DNA of 64,000 nucleotides from assembly GCF_051594765.1 (NCBI RefSeq), contig NZ_JBPPGJ010000004.1, positions 62,001 through 126,000 on the forward strand. The letters run 5' to 3'. The stretch is from Paenibacillus_AR sp051594765. GTDB lineage: Bacteria > Bacillota > Bacilli > Paenibacillales > NBRC-103111. The notes beneath the pieces were generated by a model. The model saw only the letters and a list, made by a program, of their open reading frames with translations. It made no database searches and had not been told where the DNA came from. The translations under genes were made by a program, and so were the position numbers. This document shows, piece after piece, positions 33,963 through 41,544 of this stretch; the stretch's first letter is position 1, and each line of letters starts with the position of its first letter.

Positions 33963-34216
33963 AAAAAAGCCCCCGTCTCCTAAAGAGACGAGAGCTGCAT
34001 TCCCGCGGTACCACTCCAATAGTCCTCCCCTAGGGAGAACCGCTCGATCCATAACGGCGCCGTGCCGGATCTGCCTACATCATCATTTCGGCAGACCATT
34101 TCATGGGTCCGTTTCATCCGGGGCGGCCGTACCGGCTCCCACCTGCTCCGGCTCGCTGCGACTGTCCGCTCTGGATTACTCTCCCAATCGTCAATGTTTT
34201 CGCTAATATTATATCC
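33963..34216 (-). promoter_or_regulatory. T-box leader of argS with arginine specifier
   Basis: On the minus strand the leader carries a stem I with AGTA near its base, the AG-bulge/distal part (GCGAGCCGG and GGTGGGAGCCGGT), the specifier side GATGAAACGGA, the T-box AGTGGTACCGCGGGA (34001-34015) and a terminator GCTCTCGTCTC/GAGACGGGGGC with TTTTTT (33963-33995). The probable specifier codon CGG (Arg, 34109-34111) follows GAA-A and is followed by A. Uncharged tRNA-Arg should favour read-through. Confidence 0.9.
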
Positions 34217-34217
34217 C

Positions 34218-34247
34218 TTTATACAGGATAGGGACGGATGCTGTCAA
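34218..34247 (-). promoter_or_regulatory. Sigma-A promoter of the T-box/argS unit
   Basis: TTGACA (34242-34247) and TATAAA (34218-34223) are separated by 18 bp on the minus strand. The -35 overlaps the last codons of the cvfC gene. Confidence 0.75.
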
Positions 34248-35407
34248 CCACCTGGTTTCTCATTCCTTCGGGTCATCTGCTGCCATACGGTTCCCTGTGC
34301 CTCTTCGCCTCCAGCAATTCGCTCCAAAGCAAGACGGGCCTGCAACCGGATTTCGAATTCCGGATCGTTCTTCGCCTTTTCCAGAGCCGGAATCGAACCC
34401 TCATCTCCGACCTCGTAGAGAAACCGTGCAGCCCGCCAGCGCACCAGCTTGTTCGGATCCGACAGCGCCTCTTCCATGGCGGGCACCGCCGCCGGATCGC
34501 CCCTGTCGGACAAGGTATCCCCGGCGGTGCGGCGGATCATCGGCGACGGATCTCGGAGCGCCTCCAAAAGATAAGGAAGCGTGTCCGATTCCCGGATGTC
34601 CCCGGTATACACCACGGCAAGCCGGCGGACGGAGGTGTGCGGATCCTTCAGGGCACGGAGCAGAAGCGGCAGTGTATCCGGTCCGGGGCTTAGCCGCTCC
34701 AGCGCGGCGTACCGGACGCGCCAATCCGGATCGGCCAGCGCTTCAGCCGGGCCCTCCGCCGCAGGTGCCGGGCCTGTCCGGTCTTCCGGAGCTCCCCGCG
34801 CATGGGAACGCTCCACAAGCTCTCGGAGCCGAAGGTCGTCGAAGGAGGCTTCCAGCTCCTTCACCACCTCCTCCAGCACCTCTTGGAGTTCCCCGTAACG
34901 TACGCCCCGGTCCTCCAGCTTCCGCTCCATAATCAGGTTGGGCGACGCCAGTCCCGCTTCCGCTGCAGCATTCTGGAACCGATCCGGAAGCGCCGCTCGC
35001 TTCTCCTCCAGGCCCGAAGAAATCCGGACCTGCATGGGAATGCCCCGGTAGGTCTGAACGAGCAGTGTCACCTCTCCGTAGCCCTTCTCAGGCTCCGGGG
35101 GAGATCCGTTCGAGCTCCCCGCCGGTACCGGAGTGCCCTCTTGAACCCCGGCTATGCCCAGTACTTGGCCGGCAGCCTCCAATATGGCCTGCCAGTCTCC
35201 CTTGGGATGCCGCTCCAGCGCCAGAAAATCCGCGGTTTGGAACACCCCCGTCACACCCGGAATGGCAAGCAGCTTGCGGATATGGGAGGGAGCGTGCGCA
35301 TCCTCTCCCGCTTTATAGTCCAACCGTACGCCCCGGTTCAGGCGCGTATCCAAGGTCAGCTTCATCGAATTGGGGCTGGGTGTCGGCTCGACACGTATAA
35401 TCTTCAT
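34244..35407 (-). CDS. Conserved virulence factor C (CvfC)-like HEAT-repeat protein
   Basis: This 387-residue protein begins with a Nfu-N-like scaffold domain (IIRVEPTPSPNSMKLTLD, residues 2-80) and ends with HEAT-like repeats (about 215-375: DWRVRYAALERLSP, DPHTSVRRLAVVYTGDI, DPSPMIRRTAGDTLSD, DPNKLVRWRAARFL). This order is that of the staphylococcal CvfC/B. subtilis YpgR family, whose molecular role is poorly known. The ATG at 35407 follows GGAGG with 7-base spacing and overlaps the stop of the upstream gene (ATGA). Confidence 0.87.
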   Translation of the reverse strand: MKIIRVEPTPSPNSMKLTLDTRLNRGVRLDYKAGEDAHAPSHIRKLLAIPGVTGVFQTADFLALERHPKGDWQAILEAAGQVLGIAGVQEGTPVPAGSSNGSPPEPEKGYGEVTLLVQTYRGIPMQVRISSGLEEKRAALPDRFQNAAAEAGLASPNLIMERKLEDRGVRYGELQEVLEEVVKELEASFDDLRLRELVERSHARGAPEDRTGPAPAAEGPAEALADPDWRVRYAALERLSPGPDTLPLLLRALKDPHTSVRRLAVVYTGDIRESDTLPYLLEALRDPSPMIRRTAGDTLSDRGDPAAVPAMEEALSDPNKLVRWRAARFLYEVGDEGSIPALEKAKNDPEFEIRLQARLALERIAGGEEAQGTVWQQMTRRNEKPGG

Positions 35408-35928
35408 GCTTGGACCTCCGTCCATCTGATAAATTCCTCGGGCTTCGACCGGATATAAGCGGCGATCGAGGCGATCGCCTCTCCCGCAGCATCCCGGTAC
35501 AGGTTGAACAGCCGGCCGGCATCCCGCATCAGCTCTTGGCTCCGGTCCAGATCGGAAACCGTGATTTCACGCCCTTCCGCGGCACTCTTCAATACATGTG
35601 GCAGGAAGGATCGTTCCATATCAACGTATAGGTTAACCAGCGTGCCGCATCCGAAGACGGAGAGATTCTCCTTCATCCGGGCCCACAGCTTCCCGTTGGC
35701 CAAATAATCGCATGCAAACCAGAACAGCTCCGCTGGAGAGCGGGCGTGCCCATAGAAGATCTGAAAGAGGAAGAGCCCCTGCTGCCCCGGAGTCAATTCC
35801 TGAAATACGTTATTTTTTACGTCTGTTCCTTTCCCGCGGATCCTGGAGATCGTCGGTTCGATGCAAGCCCACACCAGAGCACGATCCTCCAAGGCTTTGT
35901 AAGCGGTTCTATCCATCGATACCAGCAT
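35404..35928 (-). CDS. Cytosolic helical protein, unknown, coupled to cvfC-like gene
   Basis: This 174-residue protein is mostly helical, with ELTPGQQGLFLFQIFYGHARSPAELFWFACDYL and a long C-terminal helix pair. It faintly recalls the DMP19/DUF4375 pattern, but I cannot confirm that. The ATG at 35928 has GGGAGG about 10 bases upstream; an ATG at 35916 is also possible. Its stop overlaps the next start by 4 nt, so it works in one operon with the CvfC-like protein. Confidence 0.72.
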   Translation of the reverse strand: MLVSMDRTAYKALEDRALVWACIEPTISRIRGKGTDVKNNVFQELTPGQQGLFLFQIFYGHARSPAELFWFACDYLANGKLWARMKENLSVFGCGTLVNLYVDMERSFLPHVLKSAAEGREITVSDLDRSQELMRDAGRLFNLYRDAAGEAIASIAAYIRSKPEEFIRWTEVQA

Positions 35929-36040
35929 GACGGCCCAACCTCCCTTTCCCACTATTATAACAGAAGAAGGCCGCGGAGGATGTATTTCCCATGTAAACCT
36001 GCTATCATGAACGGGCAAAGTATCCTGGAGGTGTTCGTAT

Positions 36041-36262
36041 ATGGACAGACCAAATGATCCGGCAAAGCCGGCAACTGCCCCCGTACCGATCTGGCGGTGT
36101 ACGAAAGCGGAATGCAAGGCGTGGATACGCGAGGAGCTGGCAGGCGAAAAGCCGTTGTGCCCCATCTGCAAGGGGAGCATGATCCGAAGCATGAAGCATT
36201 TGCCCAAACTCGTAAAGAAGGCCCCTCCTAAGAAAAAGAAAAGCGAGGACAATCCATGGTAA
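36041..36262 (+). CDS. YdjO-like cold-inducible zinc protein
   Basis: This 73-residue protein resembles B. subtilis YdjO. It has IWRCTKAECKAWIREE followed by PLCPICKGSM, giving a Cys-x4-Cys and Cys-x2-Cys set that could bind one zinc, then a Lys-rich tail (KKAPPKKKKSED). GGAGGTG precedes the ATG. It is a single gene with a strong terminator. Function is unknown; the basic tail suggests nucleic-acid contact. Confidence 0.82.
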   Translation: MDRPNDPAKPATAPVPIWRCTKAECKAWIREELAGEKPLCPICKGSMIRSMKHLPKLVKKAPPKKKKSEDNPW

Positions 36263-36283
36263 CGGCCCTGGCCGATTATCGTA

Positions 36284-36306
36284 AAGCGCCTGTACGGCGC
36301 TTTTTT
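36284..36306 (+). terminator. Terminator of the YdjO-like gene
   Basis: AAGCGCC/GGCGCTT stem with a 5-base loop and a TTTTTT tail. Confidence 0.88.
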
Positions 36307-36349
36307 GGTTTCTTATGTTTACACAACCAAAACAAAAACAAACAAAATT

Positions 36350-36367
36350 ATGTCACATTTTTCACAA
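36350..36367 (-). promoter_or_regulatory. Fnr-like box upstream of the aldolase/alcohol dehydrogenase operon
   Basis: The minus strand reads TTGTGA-N6-TGACAT, ten of twelve positions of the Fnr/Crp consensus TTGTGA-N6-TCACAA. ATTATC at 36391 could be the -10, which would place the box near -42, a class II activation spacing. Confidence 0.5.
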
Positions 36368-36477
36368 AGTAGACTCTTCTATTTTTCAGGATTATCCCTT
36401 AGAATAGGATACATATCAAAGATATTCAAAAGCATTCGGATAAAAACAAATAACAGCACCCCAGAGGAGGAGCAACC

Positions 36478-37767
36478 ATGCAATTCGAACTTCTGCACCC
36501 CGCCGACCAGATCATCATGATGATGGAACGGATCTACGGCTACGGCATGACGACCACATCCGGCGGCAACCTGTCCATTCTGGACGACAACGGCGACATC
36601 TGGATTACCCCAGCCAGCGTGGACAAAGGCAGCTTGAACCGCAACGACGTCGTCTGCGTCAAGCCCGACGGCACCGTCATCGGCAAGCATAAGCCGTCCA
36701 GCGAATTCCCGTTCCACCAGATGGTCTTCCGGATGCGTCCGGATCTCAAAGCCATCGTGCACGCACACCCCCCTGCACTGGTCGCATTCAGCATTGTCCG
36801 GAAGGTTCCGGACCTGCACATGCTGCCTTTCGACCACAAGGTGTGCGGTGAAGTCCGGATGGCGGAATACGGTCTTCCCGGCAGTGCCGAGCTGGCGGAC
36901 AAGGTGGCGGCCGTATTCGCTCAAGGCGTGAACAGCGTCATGCTGGAGAACCACGGCGTTGTTGTAGGCGCGGAGAATATGTTCGACGCGTTCAAGTCTT
37001 TTGAAACCTTGGAATTTATGGCCCGCTTGGAGATCAACGCACGCCGTCTGGGCAAGACCGTCTCCCTTACTCCCGAACAGCTGGAGCAAGCGAAGAACCG
37101 TCTGCCGGCCGTTATGGACGACTTCATCCCGAATGCTTACAGCTCGGCCGAACGGGAAGTCCGCCGCGAAATGTGCAAGCTGATCCACCGCTCTTATGAC
37201 CAGCGTCTCTTCACCAGCACCCAGGGCTCCTTCTCCCAGCGTCTGGAGGACGGCTCCTTCGTCATCACGCCGTTCGGCGTCGACCGCAAGTACCTGGAGC
37301 CGGGCGATCTGGTCCGCGTGAAGAACGGCATGAAGGAAGCCGGCAAGACTCCGAGCCGCGCCGTCACGCTGCACCAGCATATCTACAACACCCATGCTCA
37401 TATCAATTCGGTCATCATCGCGCATCCGCCATACAGCATGGCCTTCGCCGTGACCAATACCGTATTCGATTCCCGGACGATCCCGGAGAGCTACATCCTT
37501 CTTCGCGGCACTCCGAAGCTCCCCTTCGGCGCAGCGTTCCTGGAGCCTGAAGCAACCGCCAAGGTGTTCACGAAGGATAAGCCCATCGTCATCTGCGAGA
37601 ACGACTGCATCATCGCTACCGGCGCCAGCCTGCTGAACGCCTTCGACCGTCTTGAAGTGGCCGAGTACAGCGCTCAAGCCATCATCGCCGCTGGCGTGCT
37701 GGGCGATATCGTCCATATCGACGATGAGAAGATTCACGATCTGGAAGTTGCTTTCAATTTGCTTTAA
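36478..37767 (+). CDS. Class II aldolase/adducin protein with two aldolase domains
   Basis: This 429-residue protein has two class II aldolase (fuculose-1-phosphate aldolase-like) domains in tandem. Domain 1 (about 5-200) has TTTSGGNLSI, the catalytic/metal motif VHAHPPAL and LENHGVVVG. Domain 2 (about 225-420) has FTSTQGSFSQRLEDG and IIAHPPYSMA. Both keep at least the first metal-binding His. Such aldolases cut sugar phosphates into DHAP and an aldehyde such as lactaldehyde. GAGGAGG precedes the ATG. It is followed 46 nt later by an iron alcohol dehydrogenase, which could reduce the aldehyde product. Codon use is strongly biased to C/T-ending preferred codons, suggesting high expression. Confidence 0.88.
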   Translation: MQFELLHPADQIIMMMERIYGYGMTTTSGGNLSILDDNGDIWITPASVDKGSLNRNDVVCVKPDGTVIGKHKPSSEFPFHQMVFRMRPDLKAIVHAHPPALVAFSIVRKVPDLHMLPFDHKVCGEVRMAEYGLPGSAELADKVAAVFAQGVNSVMLENHGVVVGAENMFDAFKSFETLEFMARLEINARRLGKTVSLTPEQLEQAKNRLPAVMDDFIPNAYSSAEREVRREMCKLIHRSYDQRLFTSTQGSFSQRLEDGSFVITPFGVDRKYLEPGDLVRVKNGMKEAGKTPSRAVTLHQHIYNTHAHINSVIIAHPPYSMAFAVTNTVFDSRTIPESYILLRGTPKLPFGAAFLEPEATAKVFTKDKPIVICENDCIIATGASLLNAFDRLEVAEYSAQAIIAAGVLGDIVHIDDEKIHDLEVAFNLL

Positions 37768-37813
37768 GCATCTTTAAGCATTCACCATAACCTTCACTAG
37801 GAGTGTGACCGGC

Positions 37814-38974
37814 ATGTTAACTGTACGTCGTATTTATTGGCCTGCCATCAACCTGATCGGACCGGGCTGCGTCAAGGAAATCGGAGAAGAGATCGTGAAG
37901 CTGGGTATGACCAAAGCGCTGTTCGTCACCGACAAGGTGCTGAACCAAGTGGGCGTCGTCAAGCAGGTTACCGATGTGCTGGACGCCAGCGGCATTTCCT
38001 ATGCGATCTTCGACGATGTGAAACCGAACCCGACCACCAAGAACGTAAATGACGGCTTGGCCATGTACAAGCAGGAAGGCTGCGACTTCATCATTTCCTT
38101 GGGCGGCGGCTCTCCTCAGGACGCGGCGAAAGCCGTAGGCATCCTCGCTGCCAACGGCGGCAACATCGTGGACTATGAAGGCATCGGCAAGTCCAAGAAC
38201 AAGTCCGCTCCGATCATCGCCATCAATACGACCGCCGGTACCGCTTCCGAGGTTACCGTCAACTACGTCATCACCGACGAAGTCCGTAAGATCAAGATGG
38301 TTATGGTGGATCCGAACTCCATGGCTACCATCGCCGTCAACGACCCCGAGCTGATGGTGAAGAAGCCCGCTGGCCTTACCGCCGCAACCGGTATGGACGC
38401 GCTGACTCACGCAATCGAAGCCTACGTGACCAAGGGTGCGTTCCCGCTGTCCGATGCGCTGGCACTTCAAGCTATCAAGTTCATTTCCCACTCTCTCGTT
38501 GACGCCGTGAAGAACGGCAACGATATCGCTGCCCGTTCCGAGATGGCTTGGGGCTCCTATGTGGCCGGCCTCTCCTTCTCCAACTGCGGCTTGGGTATCG
38601 TCCACAGCATGGCACACCAGCTGGGCTCCGAATATGACCTGCCGCACGGCGTAGCCAATGCCATCCTGCTTCCGTACATCATGGACTTCAACCTGGATTC
38701 CAATCCGAAGAAGTTCGCTGAGATTGCCGAAGCCATGGGTGAAGACACCTCCAAGGCCGCCAATGAGCTGGAAGCAGCCAAGCTGGCGCTGGATGCCGTC
38801 CGCAAGCTCTCCAAGGCCGTAGGAATCCCTGCGCTCAAAGAAACCTCCTTCAACCCGGACGATGCAGCCAAGCTGGCTGATCAAGCGATGCGCGACGTCT
38901 GCACCGGCGGCAATCCGAAGGAAGTCTCCAAGGATGACATGATCGCCATCTACATGACCGCGTACAAGGGCTAA
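37814..38974 (+). CDS. Iron-containing alcohol dehydrogenase (FucO/group III type)
   Basis: This 386-residue group III alcohol dehydrogenase has the NAD motif GGGSPQDAAKAVG and the iron ligands in TGMDALTHAIEAYV (Asp and His) and GIVHSMAHQLGSEYDLPHGVANAILLP (two His). Length and motifs fit lactaldehyde/1,2-propanediol oxidoreductase or butanol dehydrogenase. I chose the ATG at 37814 (AGGAG 10 bases before); the GTG three codons earlier is too close. Together with the aldolase it could turn a deoxy-sugar phosphate into DHAP and 1,2-propanediol, a plausible anaerobic redox sink under Fnr. Confidence 0.9.
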   Translation: MLTVRRIYWPAINLIGPGCVKEIGEEIVKLGMTKALFVTDKVLNQVGVVKQVTDVLDASGISYAIFDDVKPNPTTKNVNDGLAMYKQEGCDFIISLGGGSPQDAAKAVGILAANGGNIVDYEGIGKSKNKSAPIIAINTTAGTASEVTVNYVITDEVRKIKMVMVDPNSMATIAVNDPELMVKKPAGLTAATGMDALTHAIEAYVTKGAFPLSDALALQAIKFISHSLVDAVKNGNDIAARSEMAWGSYVAGLSFSNCGLGIVHSMAHQLGSEYDLPHGVANAILLPYIMDFNLDSNPKKFAEIAEAMGEDTSKAANELEAAKLALDAVRKLSKAVGIPALKETSFNPDDAAKLADQAMRDVCTGGNPKEVSKDDMIAIYMTAYKG

Positions 38975-38991
38975 GCCGTACGCTTCTAATG

Positions 38992-39033
38992 AAAAGAGCC
39001 CGTCCCCCAAATAGTGGGAGGACGGGCTCTTTT
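38992..39033. terminator. Bidirectional terminator after the alcohol dehydrogenase
   Basis: A perfect 14-bp stem AAAAGAGCCCGTCC/GGACGGGCTCTTTT lies between convergent genes with T-runs on both strands. Confidence 0.9.
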
Positions 39034-39034
39034 G

Positions 39035-39511
39035 TTATTCCGCCTGCTTCAGCAGCTGAAGCAGCTCACCGGCGTTCTCCTCGGAGTAGACGGCGATGCC
39101 GTGCCTCCGGAGCAGCGCCGCGGTAACGCCGAAGCCGGGCTGCTTCGTTTTGCTGAAGGATCCGTCATAGATTCGGAGTCCCCCGCAGGATGGGCTGGAC
39201 TCCTTCAGAATCGCGCATTCCGCTCCGACCATACGTGCGGTGCTCAAGGTCATCTCGGCTCCGCGGACGAAGGCGGCGGTGACATCTTCTCCGGCAGCGG
39301 TCATTACTTTGGCCCGCCCCTCCAGCACGTCCTCTCCGCTGCCCCCGACGATCTCCGCCGGCGGCCTAGGAGTCGGCAATCCGCCTAATTGCTCCGGACA
39401 GACCAATACGGCCCGGCCTTGGCGGAGAAGGTCCGCAAATTCCTCCCGGTAATTGTCTTGGCCGTCATACCGGGTCGCCAAACCGGCCAAGCATGAACTA
39501 ATCAACAGCAT
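39035..39511 (-). CDS. DUF523 family protein
   Basis: This 158-residue protein has the DUF523 pattern: LISSCLAGLATRYDG at the N terminus, VCPEQLGGLPTPRPPAEI and ILKESSPSCGGLRIYDGSF with conserved Cys residues that could bind a metal or Fe-S cluster. Function is unknown in general. The ATG at 39511 sits 20 nt after the stop of the upstream membrane protein gene, with GGGAGG before it; the two are co-transcribed. Confidence 0.87.
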   Translation of the reverse strand: MLLISSCLAGLATRYDGQDNYREEFADLLRQGRAVLVCPEQLGGLPTPRPPAEIVGGSGEDVLEGRAKVMTAAGEDVTAAFVRGAEMTLSTARMVGAECAILKESSPSCGGLRIYDGSFSKTKQPGFGVTAALLRRHGIAVYSEENAGELLQLLKQAE

Positions 39512-39531
39512 GTCCGTTCTCCGCCCTCCCC

Positions 39532-39867
39532 TTACTTCAGCAGCGTGTACTGCCCAATAATGGGAAGCGGCTTCACTTGGCCTTGAGCTGCAGCGACGAT
39601 GCCCAGAATTAACAGCACCAGGATAGCCAGATTGGCGAAGGGCAGCAGGATCCAGCCCAGGATCGGGATGATGCTGAGAACGATATTGCAAGCCACGGCG
39701 ACCAGGAACAGCGTCAGTCCTTGATTGGCATGGTACATGGCATACTTGGAGTCCTTCGCGGCAATCAGCGGAATGAAGAACAAGATGTAGGCGACGATCG
39801 CCATGCCTTTGTTACGTTCTACGTCTGACGGATCGAACACTTCGGAAATACGGGGTTGATTGGTCAA
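39532..39867 (-). CDS. Small membrane protein (DUF4870-like)
   Basis: This 111-residue protein has three hydrophobic helices (GMAIVAYILFFIPLIAA, LFLVAVACNIVLSIIPILGWILLP, LAILVLLILGIVAAAQG) and the YAMYHANQGLTLFL motif seen in DUF4870/YtzC-like proteins. I chose the TTG at 39867, 6 bases after AGAGGTG; the GTG at 39876 lies inside that signal. Function unknown. Confidence 0.75.
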   Translation of the reverse strand: MTNQPRISEVFDPSDVERNKGMAIVAYILFFIPLIAAKDSKYAMYHANQGLTLFLVAVACNIVLSIIPILGWILLPFANLAILVLLILGIVAAAQGQVKPLPIIGQYTLLK

Positions 39868-40095
39868 CTCGAACACCTCTTCGCATCAAATTCTTCACTC
39901 AGTATAAAGCCTATTCGGACATTCAGTCTGTAATGCGCACTACATATTTGTGATTTTTCTCATAATGCCCCCAGCTTTTTGGGGGGTTACAGGAATATTA
40001 TGCCACAAAGGGATGGCGCCTATATGCAACGGCTCTGAAGTGTGCTATAATGTAAGCGCTACCAACTTTTCAGTTCTAAAGGGGGATTTGGAACG

Positions 40096-40443
40096 ATGTT
40101 AGCAGCGCCGGAACATAGAGATATGTACGAGGACTTCGAGCCCTGTACGGACACGTTTTATTTCAAGATCGGCAACCGGGGCAAGATCAGCTTCCATGGT
40201 CCGAACTATCATATCACCAAGCAGTTGACGCCGGAGCAACGGGCGAGTCTGATCCGGAATGCCGCATTCGTGAGAATCACCTCCAACTGCTACGTCAACG
40301 TGAACAAGATTTCCTCCTTGGAGAAGGACCACATCCGTTTCATCGAGCATTCCACCGGCACCAAGATTATCAGCGTGCCCATGTGGAAGAAGACGACCAT
40401 CCAGCAGCGGCTGTCGCAGACGAAGGCCTCAGGCCTTCACTGA
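40096..40443 (+). CDS. LytTR-type DNA-binding protein
   Basis: This 115-residue protein looks like a stand-alone LytTR-like domain: FYFKIGNRGKISFHGPNYHITKQLT, then FVRITSNCYVNVNKISSLEKDHIRF and ISVPMWKKTTIQQRL, matching the strands and the recognition part of LytTR regulators. It has no receiver domain. It probably binds DNA as a small regulator; targets unknown. AAAGGGGGA precedes the ATG. Confidence 0.78.
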   Translation: MLAAPEHRDMYEDFEPCTDTFYFKIGNRGKISFHGPNYHITKQLTPEQRASLIRNAAFVRITSNCYVNVNKISSLEKDHIRFIEHSTGTKIISVPMWKKTTIQQRLSQTKASGLH

Positions 40444-40455
40444 CCTCACGAATAG

Positions 40456-40481
40456 GCTCCCCGTCCGCGGGGAGCTTTTTC
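40456..40481 (+). terminator. Terminator of the LytTR-like gene
   Basis: GCTCCCCG/CGGGGAGC stem followed by TTTTT. Confidence 0.9.
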
Positions 40482-40563
40482 GCGTTTCATGCGGTTCGGC
40501 GCTTCCGTTTATGCTATACTTTGCTACGAATAGGATCGCCAAATGTTGGGAGGACATGCACCG

Positions 40564-41544
40564 ATGGCTCTGAAGATCGGAATGATAGGAACCGGCTGGT
40601 TTGCCGATATGCATGCCAAGCTGCTGGCCGGCATGGAGGACGTGCGGATCGTTTCCGTTTGCGGCTCCTCGCTGGAGAAGGCCGAGAGGATGGCCGGACG
40701 TTTCGCAGGAACCGCCGCGTATGCCTCCGTCCATGATATGCTGGATGCCGAGCCGCTTGATGCGGTCTATATCTGCGTCCCGCCCTTCGCCCACGGCACC
40801 ATCGAGCTCGCCTTGGCGGAACGGAACATACCCTTCCTGGTGGAAAAACCGTTAGGCGTCGATCTGGAAACCCCCTCCACCATTCTGCAGGCGGTAACGG
40901 AGCGGAAGCTGATCACCTCGGTTGGGTATCATTTCCGCTATATGGACGGCACGACCATTGCCGCGGAGCTCTTGAAATCGCGAACCCCCGGCATGGCGCT
41001 GGGTTATTGGATGGGCGGCATGCCGGGGGTATATTGGTGGCGCAAGCAGGACGGCTCTGGAGGCCAGTTCGTCGAGCAGACGACCCATATTGTGGACCTG
41101 CTGAGATATCTGCTCGGTGAAGTGAACGAGGTCTATGCCGTCTACGGGAATCGGCACATGCATACCACCGAAGAAGATGTAACGGTGCCGGATGTGGGCA
41201 CGGTTACGCTTCGGATGAAGAACGGCATGGTGGCTACCGTAGCGAATACCTGCATGATGCCGATCGGACATACGGCGGGGCTTCATGTTTATACGGACGC
41301 AGGCGTATTGGAGTTGGGAGCCGGCGGGCTGAAGGAGATTCTGGCCGACCGGACCACCGAGTACAAGAACCGCTCCAACCCCTATGAAGCCGAGAACCGT
41401 GCATTTTTGCATGCCGTCCGGACCGGGGACACCTCCGGCATTCGATCCACTTATGAAAATGCTTGGAAGACTCAACAGGTTACCGTTGCCGCCAACCGGT
41501 CGGCTGAATCAGGGCTGCCGGTCCGACTAGATACGCTTACTTAA
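40564..41544 (+). CDS. Gfo/Idh/MocA family oxidoreductase
   Basis: This 326-residue NAD(P)-dependent sugar or inositol dehydrogenase-like protein has a Rossmann motif MIGTGWFADMHAKLLAGM, the EKPLGVDLETPS motif with the family Lys (EKP), and a C-terminal beta-sheet domain with GYHFRYMDG and GGQFVEQTTHIVDLLRYLLGEV. Substrate unknown. The ATG at 40564 follows GGGAGG (10-base spacing). Its 3' end overlaps the end of the convergent ABC transporter gene by 8 bases. Confidence 0.88.
   Translation: MALKIGMIGTGWFADMHAKLLAGMEDVRIVSVCGSSLEKAERMAGRFAGTAAYASVHDMLDAEPLDAVYICVPPFAHGTIELALAERNIPFLVEKPLGVDLETPSTILQAVTERKLITSVGYHFRYMDGTTIAAELLKSRTPGMALGYWMGGMPGVYWWRKQDGSGGQFVEQTTHIVDLLRYLLGEVNEVYAVYGNRHMHTTEEDVTVPDVGTVTLRMKNGMVATVANTCMMPIGHTAGLHVYTDAGVLELGAGGLKEILADRTTEYKNRSNPYEAENRAFLHAVRTGDTSGIRSTYENAWKTQQVTVAANRSAESGLPVRLDTLT

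Noticed and set aside
33963..34216. Hairpin-rich region resembling a tRNA or tRNA-like element
   Set aside because: It has the T-box motif and terminator of an argS leader and no tRNA acceptor or T-arm.
36379..39010. Minus-strand frames of 452 and 397 residues
   Set aside because: Antisense to the aldolase and alcohol dehydrogenase genes, whose strong codon bias leaves the opposite strand open.
39967..39987. CCCCC/GGGGG hairpin upstream of the LytTR-like gene
   Set aside because: Short low-complexity stem without a T-run or a gene that needs a terminator there.
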